Assembly: GCF_047654785.1 (NCBI RefSeq)
Contig: NZ_JASGKQ010000003.1
Span: 558,001 to 622,000 of the forward strand
DNA: 64,000 nucleotides
Direction: 5' to 3'
Origin: Pelomonas sp047654785
GTDB lineage: Bacteria; Pseudomonadota; Gammaproteobacteria; Burkholderiales; Burkholderiaceae_C
Position numbers and translations under genes: made by a program. Each line of letters starts with the position of its first letter. Position 1 is the stretch's first letter. This document shows, in pieces, positions 16,318 through 27,193 of the stretch. The notes under the pieces are model-generated. The model was not told the origin of the DNA, searched no databases, and saw nothing but the letters and a program-made list of their open reading frames with translations.

Positions 16318-16569
16318 ATGGGAATGAACGTGAACCTCACGCCGCAGCTTGAAGAGATGGTCCGCGCCAAGGTCACCTCGGGCATGTACACCTCTGCCAG
16401 CGAAGTCGTCCGGGAGGCACTTCGCCTCATGGGAGAGCAGGACCGCCTCAAAGAGGCCAAGGTCGAAGAACTCAGGCGGGAGGTCAAGAGGGGACTCGAG
16501 AGCGGGCCCAGTGAGCCCTGGGATGTGGCGGCGATAAAGAAGAAGGCCCGCGCCAAGGCCGCCGCGTAG
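16318..16569 (+). CDS. parD: ParD/CopG-like type II antitoxin
   Basis: An 83-residue antitoxin with a ribbon-helix-helix N-terminus (MNVNLTPQLEEMVRAKVTSG followed by MYTSASEVVREALRLM). The charged C-terminal tail (LKEAKVEELRREVKRGLESG) is expected to wrap the toxin. The stop codon TAG abuts the toxin start (GTAGATGG), indicating coupled translation. A palindromic operator lies upstream at 16259-16275. The pair sits at the edge of the mobile-element debris and may have arrived with it. Confidence 0.9.
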   Translation: MGMNVNLTPQLEEMVRAKVTSGMYTSASEVVREALRLMGEQDRLKEAKVEELRREVKRGLESGPSEPWDVAAIKKKARAKAAA

Positions 16570-16863
16570 ATGGCCCGCGTCACACGACGTCCGCAGGCAG
16601 AAGCCGATGTCCTGGAGATTTGGGCCTTCATCGCTGAAGACAGCGTTGCAGAAGCTGATCGTTGGGTGGATCGACTGGATGAAAAGTTGGCGCTGTGGGC
16701 CACACAGCCCCTGATGGGCAAAGATCGCAAGGAGCTTTGGCCCGGTATCCACAGCTTCGCTTTCGGCAGGTACGTTGTTTTCTATACGCCGCTGCAAGAC
16801 GGTATTGATCTTGTCCGCGTCATACACAGCGCAATGGACACCGAGAACCGGTTCGTGTTGTAG
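16570..16863 (+). CDS. parE: ParE/RelE-superfamily toxin
   Basis: A 97-residue toxin of the ParE/RelE fold: MARVTRRPQAEADVLEIWAF is the first strand and helix, LMGKDRKELWPGIHSFAFGR the central strands, and YVVFYTPLQDGIDLVRVIHS the C-terminal strands, ending in HSAMDTENRFVL. The final HSAMD segment is typical of ParE, which poisons DNA gyrase, rather than of mRNA-cleaving RelE. All core segments are present, so the toxin is probably functional. It starts one base after the antitoxin stop codon. Confidence 0.9.
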   Translation: MARVTRRPQAEADVLEIWAFIAEDSVAEADRWVDRLDEKLALWATQPLMGKDRKELWPGIHSFAFGRYVVFYTPLQDGIDLVRVIHSAMDTENRFVL

Positions 16864-16996
16864 CGCCCGCTGAGCTTTGTCGTTGGGCCTCAGGGTGCTC
16901 CTTGCTGCCCAGGCATGGCTGTTGCGTGATGGGCCACTCACACGGACACCCAAGGCTGCGTGATCCGACGGCGGAGGCCGTTCCCGCCATCAGCCG

Positions 16997-17947
16997 TCAC
17001 CCGCCTGGCGCCTCCAGCCACAGCACCGCAAACCACCGGTTCGGGTCCGTCCAGACCTGGCCGGGCTTGAACCCCGCCCGCGCGGCCAGCGCCTGGAAGC
17101 CTGCCACCGTGTACTTGTGCGAGTGCTCCGTGTGCAGCGTCTCGCCCTCGTGGAACGGGTAGACCTCGCCGCCCAGCCGCAGCTCCAGCGGCCGGGTCGC
17201 GCGCAGGTGCATCTCGATGCGGCGGTAGGCCGGGTTGTAGAAGGCCAGGTGCGCGAAGCCGCCGGCCGGGAACTCGGCGCCCAGCTCCCTGCGCGCCCGC
17301 TCCAGCAGGTTCAGGTTGAAGGCCGCCGTCACGCCGGCCGCGTCGTTGTAGGCGGCGTGCAGCAGGCCGGGGTCCTTCACGAGGTCGATGCCGATCAGCA
17401 GGCCGCCGCCGCGCAGTTCGCCGGCCGCCAGGCGCAGGAAGGCGTCGGCCTCGGCGGGCGTGAAGTTGCCGATGCTGGAGCCGGGGAAGAAGCCGACGCG
17501 GCGCGCGCCCGGCGCGCAGGGCGGCAGCGTGTGTGGCCGCGTGAAGTCGGCCACCAGCGGCTGCAGGGCCAGGTCCGGGTAGTCGCCGGCCAGCGCGTCG
17601 CAGGCGGCCAGCAGGTGCGGGCCGGAGATGTCCACCGGCACGAACTGCACGCCGTCGCATGGCAGCGCGTCCAGCAGCAGGCGCACCTTGCGCAGCGCGC
17701 CGGCACCGTACTCCACCAGCTGCACGCGGCCGCCGAACCGGGCCGCCATGCCGGCCGCGTGGGCCCGCAGCAGCGCCAGCTCGGTGCGCGTGGGGTAGTA
17801 CTCGGGCAGCTCGCAGATGCGCTCGAACAGCCGCGACCCGGCCTCGTCGTAGAAGTACTTGGGCGAGATGGCCTTGGGCGAGCGGCCGAGCGCCGCATGC
17901 AGGTCGGCCGCGAACGGGCCCGGGCCGGCGCCGGTGTCGATGTTCAT
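16997..17947 (-). CDS. egtD: L-histidine N(alpha)-methyltransferase
   Basis: A 316-residue SAM-dependent methyltransferase that trimethylates histidine to hercynine in ergothioneine synthesis. Diagnostic segments are SPKYFYDEAGSRLFERICELPEYYPTRTE (about 25-53), VEYGAGALRKVRLLLDAL (SAM-binding loop), FVPVDISGPHLLAACDAL, FFPGSSIGNFTPAEADAFL and the C-terminal EHSHKYTVAGFQALAARAGF. The usual loop reads GSGxSxKT; here it is GAGALRKV. The start overlaps the egtB stop as ATGA, so the two genes are translationally coupled. Confidence 0.93.
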   Translation of the reverse strand: MNIDTGAGPGPFAADLHAALGRSPKAISPKYFYDEAGSRLFERICELPEYYPTRTELALLRAHAAGMAARFGGRVQLVEYGAGALRKVRLLLDALPCDGVQFVPVDISGPHLLAACDALAGDYPDLALQPLVADFTRPHTLPPCAPGARRVGFFPGSSIGNFTPAEADAFLRLAAGELRGGGLLIGIDLVKDPGLLHAAYNDAAGVTAAFNLNLLERARRELGAEFPAGGFAHLAFYNPAYRRIEMHLRATRPLELRLGGEVYPFHEGETLHTEHSHKYTVAGFQALAARAGFKPGQVWTDPNRWFAVLWLEAPGG

Positions 17948-19086
17948 CGCGCGAGCCTCAGGCCGCTGAACTGCCAGCGCGCGGACGGCGGGAAGAAATT
18001 GCGGTAGGTCGGCCGCGCATGGCCGGGCGGCGTGGCGAGGCTGCCGCCGCGCAGCACCTGCTGGCCGACCATGAACTTGCCGTTGTATTCGCCGACCGCC
18101 CCCGCCGCAGGCCGGAAGCCGGGGTAGGGCGCGTGGCTGGAGCGCGTCCACTGCCAGGCCTGGCCGGTGGCCTGCGCGAAGCCGGGCAGCGCGCTGGCGG
18201 CCTCCCACTCGAACTCGGTGGGCAGCCGCGCGCCGGCCCATTCGGCGAAGGCGCAGGCCTCGTAGAAGCTGAGCTGCATGACGGGCGCGCCGGGGTCCGG
18301 CGGCTGCGCGCCGTGCAGGCCGAACACGCGGCCGTCCTCCAGCCAGTAGGCCGGCCGCTGCCAGCCCTGCGCCTGCACGGCGGCCCAGCCGTCGGACAGC
18401 CACAGCAGCGGCTCGCGGTAGCCGCCGGCGGCGATGAAGTCGGCGTAGTCGCCGCAGGTGACGAGGCGGTTGCCGATCTCGAACGGCGCCAGCAGCACCG
18501 GGTGGCGCGGGCCCTCGTTGTCGAACGCGAAGCCATCGCCGCCGTGGCCGATGTCGACGATGCCGCCCGGGTGCTTCAGCCAGGCGGGTTCGGAGGCTTC
18601 GGCCGGGGCGGGCGCCGCGCTGTCGTAGGCCGGCAGCAGCGGGTTGCACGAGAAGGCGTGCAGGATGTCGGTGAGCAGCAGCTCCTGGTGCTGCTGCTCG
18701 TGGTGGCAGCCCAGCTCGACGAGGGCCAGCGCCTCGGCCGGCGCGTGCGGCGGCAGGCCGGCCAGCGCGGCGTCGACATGCGCGCGGTAGGCCTTGACCT
18801 CGTCCAGCGACGGCCGGCTCAGCAGGCCGCGCTGCGGGCGCGCGTGGCGCGGGCCCAGGCTTTCGTAGTAGGAGTTGAAGAGCCGCGGCCAGCGCCCGTC
18901 GAACACGCGGTAGCCGCGCAGATGCGGCCGCAGCACCAGCGTCTCGAAGAACCAGGTGGTGTGCGCCAGATGCCATTTCGCGGGGCTGGCGTCGGGCATG
19001 GACTGCAGCTGGGCGTCCTCGGCCGACAAGGGCGCCGCCAGGGCCAGCGTGTGGGCGCGGGTGGCGCGGAGCAGGTCGGTCGGCAT
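17944..19086 (-). CDS. egtB: Ergothioneine biosynthesis sulfoxide synthase EgtB
   Basis: A 380-residue non-haem iron enzyme that joins hercynine to a thiol donor. The N-terminal DinB-like domain carries the iron ligands in WHLAHTTWFFE (about 38-48) and GCHHEQQHQELLLTDILHA. The C-terminal formylglycine-generating-enzyme-like domain includes FEWEAASALP, QWTRSSHAPYPGFRPA and VLRGGSLATPPGHARPTYRNFFPP. The short operon has only egtB and egtD, so later C-S cleavage (EgtE-type) must be encoded elsewhere. A selenoneine SenA assignment was considered but disfavoured, because SenB and SenC neighbours are absent and egtD is adjacent. Confidence 0.92.
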   Translation of the reverse strand: MPTDLLRATRAHTLALAAPLSAEDAQLQSMPDASPAKWHLAHTTWFFETLVLRPHLRGYRVFDGRWPRLFNSYYESLGPRHARPQRGLLSRPSLDEVKAYRAHVDAALAGLPPHAPAEALALVELGCHHEQQHQELLLTDILHAFSCNPLLPAYDSAAPAPAEASEPAWLKHPGGIVDIGHGGDGFAFDNEGPRHPVLLAPFEIGNRLVTCGDYADFIAAGGYREPLLWLSDGWAAVQAQGWQRPAYWLEDGRVFGLHGAQPPDPGAPVMQLSFYEACAFAEWAGARLPTEFEWEAASALPGFAQATGQAWQWTRSSHAPYPGFRPAAGAVGEYNGKFMVGQQVLRGGSLATPPGHARPTYRNFFPPSARWQFSGLRLAR

Positions 19087-19183
19087 GGCGGCACCGTGTC
19101 TCGGTCGGGTGCCAACGGTATGTCAGCGGGGGTGCGGCCGCTGTAGGACGGTGCCGCCGCCGCGGCGGCGGGCCGTCAGCGCG

Positions 19184-19585
19184 TCAGCGCCCGCGCGCCG
19201 CGAGCGCGGCGACGACCCAGGCGGGCAGCAGGCCGGCGGCGATGCCGGAGGCGTCGGCCAGCAGGTCCAGCATGCTGGCCTCGCGCGGCGGCAGGAAGCC
19301 CTGCGCGACCTCGATGCCGGCGCCATAGGCCAGCAGCGCCAGCACCAGCCAGCCCCACTGCCGCGGCCGCGGCCACAGCGCCCGGGCGGCGGTGAAGGCC
19401 AGCGCCGCGAAGGCCAGCGTGTGGTTGGCCTTGTCCCAGCCGGTGTCGAGGGTTTTGGGCGGCGCGGGCGACAGGGCCAGCCAGGTGATGGCGATGACGA
19501 GCGCGGCGAGCAGCGCTCGCCACAGCGGGCGGTGCCTGGGGGCGGTGAGCAGGTTCAGCAGGGCGGGTGGCATGGCGGGCGGCAT
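19184..19585 (-). CDS. VanZ-like small membrane protein
   Basis: A 133-residue inner-membrane protein with about four hydrophobic segments (LLAALVIAITWLALSPAP, ANHTLAFAALAFTAARALW, WLVLALLAYGAGIEVAQGF, ASGIAAGLLPAWVVAALAA). The DKANHTLAFAALAF and GIEVAQGFLPPREASMLDLLAD motifs are typical of VanZ-family proteins. I chose the ATG at 19585, with 19573 as an alternative. It is divergent from the FadB-like gene, and the operator at 19636-19660 lies between them. Function is unknown; the family name derives from teicoplanin resistance. Confidence 0.82.
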   Translation of the reverse strand: MPPAMPPALLNLLTAPRHRPLWRALLAALVIAITWLALSPAPPKTLDTGWDKANHTLAFAALAFTAARALWPRPRQWGWLVLALLAYGAGIEVAQGFLPPREASMLDLLADASGIAAGLLPAWVVAALAARGR

Positions 19586-19635
19586 TGTGGCCCGCCTTGT
19601 CACGGTCGGGACAAAGCCGCGCGCGGGGCGCTGCC

Positions 19636-19660
19636 TAGAATCGAACGGTCGTTCTATTCT
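19636..19660 (+). promoter_or_regulatory. Putative TetR-type (FadP-like) operator upstream of the FadB-like gene
   Basis: The core GAACGGTCGTTC (19643-19654) lies in a 24-bp palindrome (19637-19660) whose 11-base arms match at 10 positions (AGAATCGAACG against CGTTCTATTCT). The same sequence, 21 of 25 bases identical, lies upstream of etfBA at 7316-7340. A shared regulator of beta-oxidation genes is the simplest explanation. Confidence 0.7.
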
Positions 19661-19709
19661 GGGCCGTCCCGCTGGAGACGCGGCAGGCCCATCAACCGAG
19701 GTCGTGCCC

Positions 19710-21803
19710 ATGACAGCCCATTACGAAGTTCGCGGCCCCGTTGCCGTGATCACGCTCGACAACCCGCCCGTCAACGGGCTGGGTCTCGCCACCCGCACCG
19801 CCTGCGCCGCGGGCGTGGAGCGCGCCGAAGCCGATCCGGCCATCGCGGCCATCGTCATCACCGGCGCCGGCAAGGCGTTTTCCGGCGGTGCGGACATCAA
19901 GGAATTCGGCAGCCCGAAGGCGCTGGCCGAGCCCAACCTGCTGAGCCTGATCGGCGTCGTCGAGAACAGCAGCAAGCCCGTCGTCGCGGCGATCCACAGC
20001 GTCTGCATGGGCGGCGGCCTGGAGCTGGCGCTGGGCTGCCACTACCGCGTCGCGCAGAGCGGCACCAAGGTCGCGCTGCCCGAGGTGAAGCTGGGCCTGC
20101 TGCCCGGCGCCGGCGGCACGCAGCGCCTGCCGCGCGCGCTGGGCGTGGAGCCCGCGCTGAACATGATCGTCAGTGGCGAGCCGGTGGAGGCGCAGATGCT
20201 GGCCCTGGTCCCGGGCCAGAAGCTGTTCGACAAGGTCGTCGATGCCGACGTGCTGGACGCGGCGGTCAAGTTCGCTGAAGAGATTTCCGAGAAGCGCCCG
20301 CTGCCGAAGGTGCGCGACCTGAAGGCCCGCCACCCGAACGCCGAGGCTTACTTCCAGTTCGCCCGCAACATGGTGGGCGGCATGAGCAAGAACTACCCGG
20401 CGCCGCTGCGCTGCCTGGAGGCCGTGGCCGGCGCGGTGAACCTGAAGTTCGACGACGGCATGCGCGCCGAGCGCGAGGGCTTCGCCGCGCTGATGCAGAC
20501 GCCGGAATCCAAGGCGCTGCGCCACCTGTTCTTCGCCGAGCGCGTGGCCAGCAAGATCGCCGACGTGCCCGAAGGCACGCCGCTGCGCGACATCAAGAAG
20601 GTGGGCGTCATCGGCGCCGGCACGATGGGCGGCGGCATCTCGATGAACTTCCTGAACGCGGGCATCCCGGTCACCATCCTGGAGACCAAGCAGGAAGCGC
20701 TGGACCGCGGCGTCGCGACGATCAGGAAGAACTACGAGGCTCAGGTCAAGAAGGGAAAGCTCAAGGAAGACAAGTACGCCCAGCGCATGGCGCTGCTGGG
20801 CACCACGCTGAGCTATGACGAGCTGAAGGACTGCGACCTCATCATCGAGGCGGTGTTCGAGGAAATCGGCGTCAAGGAATCGGTGTTCAAGCAGCTGGAC
20901 GCCGTCGCCAAGCCCGGCGCCATCCTGGCCTCCAACACCTCGACGCTGGACGTGGACAAGATCGCCTCGTTCACGAAGCGCCCGCAGGACGTGGTGGGCA
21001 TGCACTTCTTCAGCCCGGCCAACGTGATGAAGCTGCTGGAAGTGGTGCGCGGCAAGGCCACCGCGAAGGACGTGCTGGCCACCGTGATGGCGCTGGCCAA
21101 GAAGATCAAGAAGACGGCGGTGGTGTCCGGCGTCTGCGACGGCTTCATCGGCAACCGCATGATCGAGCAGTACAGCCGCCAGGCCGGCTTCCTGCTCGAC
21201 GAGGGCTGCTCGCCGCAGCAGGTGGACAGGGCGGTCGAGAAGTTCGGCTTCGCGATGGGCCCGTTCCGCATGGGCGACCTGGCCGGCAACGACATCGGCT
21301 GGGCCATCCGCAAGCGCCGCGCCGTCGAGCGCGCCAGCATGAAGTACTCGGCCAGCGCCGACCGCCTGTGCGAGCTGGGCCGCTTTGGCCAGAAGACCGG
21401 CGCCGGCTGGTACGACTACCAGCCCGGCAAGCGCGACGCGATCCCGTCGCCGGTCGTCGACGAGCTGCTGAAGAAGCACCGCGAGGCCATCGGCGCGAAG
21501 ACGCGCGAGATCAGCGACGAGGAGATCGTCCACCGCCTGGTGTTCGCGCTCGTCAACGAGGCCGCGCACCTGCTGGAGGAGGGCATCGCCCAGCGCGCGT
21601 CCGACGTGGACATGGTCTACCTGACCGGCTACGGCTTCCCCGTCTTCCGCGGCGGCCCGATGTGCTACGCCGACACCGTGGGCCTCTTCAACGTCGTGCA
21701 GGCGATGAAGCGCTTTGCCAAGAACCCGATGGACGACGCGGCGTTCTGGACGCCGGCGCCGCTGCTGGCCCGCCTGGTCGCCGAAGGCAAGTCCTTCACC
21801 TGA
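19710..21803 (+). CDS. Bifunctional enoyl-CoA hydratase / 3-hydroxyacyl-CoA dehydrogenase (FadB/FadJ type)
   Basis: A 697-residue beta-oxidation enzyme. Residues 1-180 are a crotonase domain with AGKAFSGGADIKEFG (oxyanion hole) and catalytic glutamates in GGGLELALGCHYRVA and PEVKLGLLPGAGGTQRLPR. From about 298 follows the NAD domain (GVIGAGTMGGGISMNFL), then DLIIEAVFEEIGVK, the active-site HFFSPANVMKLLEVV, and two C-terminal 3-hydroxyacyl-CoA dehydrogenase domains (GFIGNRM, DLAGNDIGW, GYGFPVFRGGPM). The protein hydrates 2-enoyl-CoA and oxidises the product. The ATG at 19710 is supported by the start of crotonase homology; the longer frame upstream covers the operator. A thiolase gene follows. 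Confidence 0.95.
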   Translation: MTAHYEVRGPVAVITLDNPPVNGLGLATRTACAAGVERAEADPAIAAIVITGAGKAFSGGADIKEFGSPKALAEPNLLSLIGVVENSSKPVVAAIHSVCMGGGLELALGCHYRVAQSGTKVALPEVKLGLLPGAGGTQRLPRALGVEPALNMIVSGEPVEAQMLALVPGQKLFDKVVDADVLDAAVKFAEEISEKRPLPKVRDLKARHPNAEAYFQFARNMVGGMSKNYPAPLRCLEAVAGAVNLKFDDGMRAEREGFAALMQTPESKALRHLFFAERVASKIADVPEGTPLRDIKKVGVIGAGTMGGGISMNFLNAGIPVTILETKQEALDRGVATIRKNYEAQVKKGKLKEDKYAQRMALLGTTLSYDELKDCDLIIEAVFEEIGVKESVFKQLDAVAKPGAILASNTSTLDVDKIASFTKRPQDVVGMHFFSPANVMKLLEVVRGKATAKDVLATVMALAKKIKKTAVVSGVCDGFIGNRMIEQYSRQAGFLLDEGCSPQQVDRAVEKFGFAMGPFRMGDLAGNDIGWAIRKRRAVERASMKYSASADRLCELGRFGQKTGAGWYDYQPGKRDAIPSPVVDELLKKHREAIGAKTREISDEEIVHRLVFALVNEAAHLLEEGIAQRASDVDMVYLTGYGFPVFRGGPMCYADTVGLFNVVQAMKRFAKNPMDDAAFWTPAPLLARLVAEGKSFT

Positions 21804-21878
21804 TCGAATCTCAAAACTTTGCGTGCCAGACCGATCGAGCGAAGCGAGCAGCTCTGGCACCAACTGATTAGGACTGAA

Positions 21879-23054
<1,176 letters not shown>

Positions 23055-23076
23055 CCCACCCCTACCGGCTTCGCCG

Positions 23077-23164
23077 GGCCCCTCGAGAGGGGCCGGAGCC
23101 GCGCAGCCCGGCAACGCCGGTGCTGCGGGCTCCGCTGGAGGTATCGGCAGGGCGTGGCCCTGCC
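23077..23164. repeat. Cluster of three intergenic hairpins (REP-like) between thiolase and acyl-CoA dehydrogenase genes
   Basis: Three adjacent inverted repeats fill the 129-bp gap: the perfect 18-bp palindrome GGCCCCTCGAGAGGGGCC (23077-23094); an imperfect long hairpin with ends GGAGCC and GGCTCC (23095-23133); and GGCAGGG/CCCTGCC with a 5-base loop (23146-23164). None is followed by a T-run, so they look like extragenic palindromes or processing/attenuation sites rather than a simple terminator. Confidence 0.6.
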
Positions 23165-23183
23165 TCTGTGAAGAGGAGGGCGC

Positions 23184-24986
<1,803 letters not shown>

Positions 24987-24996
24987 GGAGACCGTG

Positions 24997-25782
24997 ATGA
25001 GCACCAAAGTCCAAGACCTCTTCGACCTGACCGGCCAGGTCGCCCTCGTCACCGGCGGCTCGCGCGGCCTGGGCCTGCAGATCGCCGAGGCGCTCGGCGA
25101 GGCCGGCGCCAAGATCATGCTGACCTCGCGCAAGGCCGCCGACCTGGAGGAGGCCGCGGCCCACCTGCAGGCGCGCGGCATCGACGCGCGCTGGATCGCG
25201 GCCGATGCGTCCCGGGAGGCGGAGGCGCAGCGCGTCGTCGCCGAGACGATGGAGCGCCTGGGCCAGATCGACATCCTCGTCAACAACGCCGGCGCCACCT
25301 GGGGCGCACCCGCCGAGGCGCATCCCCTCGACGCCTGGGACAAGGTCATGGACTTGAACATCCGCAGCCTGTTCGTGTTCGCGCAGGCGGTGGCCCAGGC
25401 CAGCATGATCCCGCGCAAGTCGGGCCGCATCATCAACGTCGCCTCCATCGCCGGCCTGTCGGGCAACTCGGGCGCGATGAAGACCATCGCCTACAACACC
25501 AGCAAGGGCGCCGCCGTGAACTTCACGCGCGCGCTGGCCGGCGAGTGGGGCGCCTACGGCATCACCGTCAACGCGCTGGCGCCGGGCTTCTTCCCGAGCA
25601 AGATGACCAAGGGCCTGCTGGCCACGCTGGGCGAGGACAAGATGGCCGCCCACGCGCCGCTGAACCGCCTCGGCGACGACGAGGACCTGAAGGGCGCCGC
25701 GCTGCTGTTCGCGTCCCGCGCCGGCAAGCACATCACCGGGCAGATCCTGGCGGTGGACGGCGGCGTCAGCGCCGTCCATTGA
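24997..25782 (+). CDS. SDR-family oxidoreductase
   Basis: A 261-residue classical short-chain dehydrogenase. The NAD(P) loop is VTGGSRGLGLQIAEAL (about 20-35), NNAG is present in ILVNNAGATWG, and the catalytic Ser-Tyr-Lys set lies in NVASIAGLSG and IAYNTSKGAAVNF (Tyr166, Lys170). The C-terminus LAVDGGVSAVH is typical. The start is the ATG at 24997; an adjacent in-frame GTG at 24994 is less likely, given AAGGAG at 24985-24990. In this operon it probably acts on a 3-hydroxyacyl or similar intermediate, but the substrate is not determined by sequence. Confidence 0.9.
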   Translation: MSTKVQDLFDLTGQVALVTGGSRGLGLQIAEALGEAGAKIMLTSRKAADLEEAAAHLQARGIDARWIAADASREAEAQRVVAETMERLGQIDILVNNAGATWGAPAEAHPLDAWDKVMDLNIRSLFVFAQAVAQASMIPRKSGRIINVASIAGLSGNSGAMKTIAYNTSKGAAVNFTRALAGEWGAYGITVNALAPGFFPSKMTKGLLATLGEDKMAAHAPLNRLGDDEDLKGAALLFASRAGKHITGQILAVDGGVSAVH

Positions 25783-25815
25783 CCCCCGCGCGCCGCTGCG
25801 ACCGGAGCCACGGCC

Positions 25816-26256
25816 TTGATCCCCTTTCCCGTCCACATCCCCTTCGTCGAGCAACTCGGCCTCACGCTGCATGCGGTGGGCGACGGCGAGGCCGAGCTGC
25901 GGCTGACCGTCGCCGAGCCGCACCTGAACTCCTGGCGCGTCGCGCATGGCGGCGTCGTGATGACGCTGCTGGACGTGGCCATGGCCCATGCCGCGCGCAG
26001 CGTGAACCGCCACCTGCCGGACCTCGGGCCGGGCGTCGTCACCGTCGAGATGAAGACCAGCTTCATGCGCCCCGGCGAGGGCGAACTGCGCGCCGTGGGC
26101 CGGCTGCTGCACCGCTCGACGACGCTGGCCTTCTGCGAGGGCTCGGTGTTCGGCGCCGACGACAAGCTCTGCGCCCACGCCACCGGCACCTTCAAATACC
26201 TGCGCGCGCTGCCGGCTGGCCGGGCGCTGAAGCCGCTGGGCGGCGAGGGCGATTGA
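25816..26256 (+). CDS. PaaI/hotdog-fold acyl-CoA thioesterase
   Basis: A 146-residue hotdog-fold thioesterase. The central helix with HGGVVMTLLDVAMAHAARS carries the conserved HGG...D motif, and VTVEMKTSFMRPGEGELRAVGRLLHRSTTLAFCEGSVF forms the beta sheet. The likely start is the TTG at 25816, with CGGAG eight bases upstream; no suitable ATG precedes the conserved region. It is the last gene of the beta-oxidation cluster and may recycle CoA from stalled acyl intermediates. Confidence 0.85.
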   Translation: MIPFPVHIPFVEQLGLTLHAVGDGEAELRLTVAEPHLNSWRVAHGGVVMTLLDVAMAHAARSVNRHLPDLGPGVVTVEMKTSFMRPGEGELRAVGRLLHRSTTLAFCEGSVFGADDKLCAHATGTFKYLRALPAGRALKPLGGEGD

Positions 26257-26300
26257 ATTAGACTGCACAGAATCCTGTCCACTCCGCAGCCGAGGCCGCC

Positions 26301-26597
26301 ATGGGAATTTCAGTCGCCGACGTGGTGCCCTTCACCCAGGCCCGCGCCAACCTCTCCGAACTGGCCGACCAGGCCAAGGCCGGCGCCGAGAAGATCATCA
26401 CGAAGAACGGCGAAAGCTATGTCGCGCTGATCGACGCCGACCGGCTGGACTACTACCACCGGCTGGAGCGCGAGCGCATCCATCTGCTGCTGATCGACGA
26501 CGCCGCGCGCGGCCTGGCCGACATCGCGGCCGGCCGCAGCGTCGAGGCCGACGAGGCCCTGCGGCAGCGCCAGCAGCGCCGCGCGGCCCGTGGCTGA
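26301..26597 (+). CDS. Phd/YefM-type antitoxin
   Basis: A 98-residue antitoxin. VVPFTQARANLSELADQAKAGAEKIITKNGESYVALID is the Phd/YefM DNA-binding and dimerisation fold. The helical charged tail (VEADEALRQRQQRRAARG) should neutralise the toxin. Its last codons overlap the toxin start by 8 bp (GTGGCTGA), a coupled arrangement. It is a second, unrelated toxin-antitoxin module in the window, not associated with visible mobile-element remnants. Confidence 0.88.
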   Translation: MGISVADVVPFTQARANLSELADQAKAGAEKIITKNGESYVALIDADRLDYYHRLERERIHLLLIDDAARGLADIAAGRSVEADEALRQRQQRRAARG

Positions 26598-26988
26598 GCC
26601 GCCGCGCTACCGGGTCGAGCTGACGGCGAGTTTCCTGGAGCGCCTCGACGCCATCGAGGCCTTCCTGCTGGCCGCCGATGCCGGTTCCGCCTTCGACGAC
26701 CTGCTGGCCGAACTGCGCGCCGTCGTCATCCCCAATCTGCGGCGCTTTCCGCGCATCGGCCGGCGCTACCTGGCCCGGCCACCCCAGTCCGCCGAGGCGC
26801 TGGCGCAGCTGGCCGCGCTGCCGCCCGGCGCGCCGGACGCGCTGCGCGAATACCTCCACGGCGACTACCTGATGCTCTACACGGTGCTCGACGCGTCCGC
26901 GCCGGCCGAGCCCACCGTCGACCTGCTGTCCATCCGCCACCACCGCCAGCTGTCCTTCGATTTCGCCCGGCTGTGGCCGGGGTTTTGA
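26590..26988 (+). CDS. RelE/ParE-superfamily toxin
   Basis: A 132-residue toxin-like protein starting at a GTG that overlaps the antitoxin stop codon. The fold elements are YRVELTASFLERLDAIEAFLL, LRRFPRIGRRYLARPP, YLHGDYLMLYTVLD and VDLLSIRHHRQLSFDF. The last segment carries the RHHRQ basic cluster typical of the active or binding face. It is longer than usual (about 90-100 residues) because of an Ala/Pro-rich insertion at about residues 60-80. The pairing with a Phd-type antitoxin supports the call more than any single motif. Confidence 0.82.
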   Translation: MAEPPRYRVELTASFLERLDAIEAFLLAADAGSAFDDLLAELRAVVIPNLRRFPRIGRRYLARPPQSAEALAQLAALPPGAPDALREYLHGDYLMLYTVLDASAPAEPTVDLLSIRHHRQLSFDFARLWPGF

Positions 26989-27193
26989 AACGACGTTCCG
27001 AATCAAAGGCACAATGGTGCCAGCGCCGTGCCCCGGCCACCTCGGGGCGCGCGGTTGGCCAGGCCGGCACGGACCCTGTGGTTCGCCCTCGTTCGGGATG
27101 ACGCCTGGCGTGACGGCTCGCGGCCGTGGCCCCTCTGGCCCGGCGGCACAGGCCCCTCACCTCCGTCCAGACCCGCCCCGAAAGCCACCCGCC

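Noticed and set aside
17944..19086. SenA (selenoneine synthase) instead of EgtB
   Set aside because: No senB or senC neighbours, and the adjacent, translationally coupled gene is egtD, so EgtB is the simpler call.
19598..19614. TTGTC...GACAA inverted repeat between the VanZ-like and FadB-like genes
   Set aside because: Five-base arms are too short to separate from chance in this region, and the stronger palindrome at 19637-19660 explains control better.
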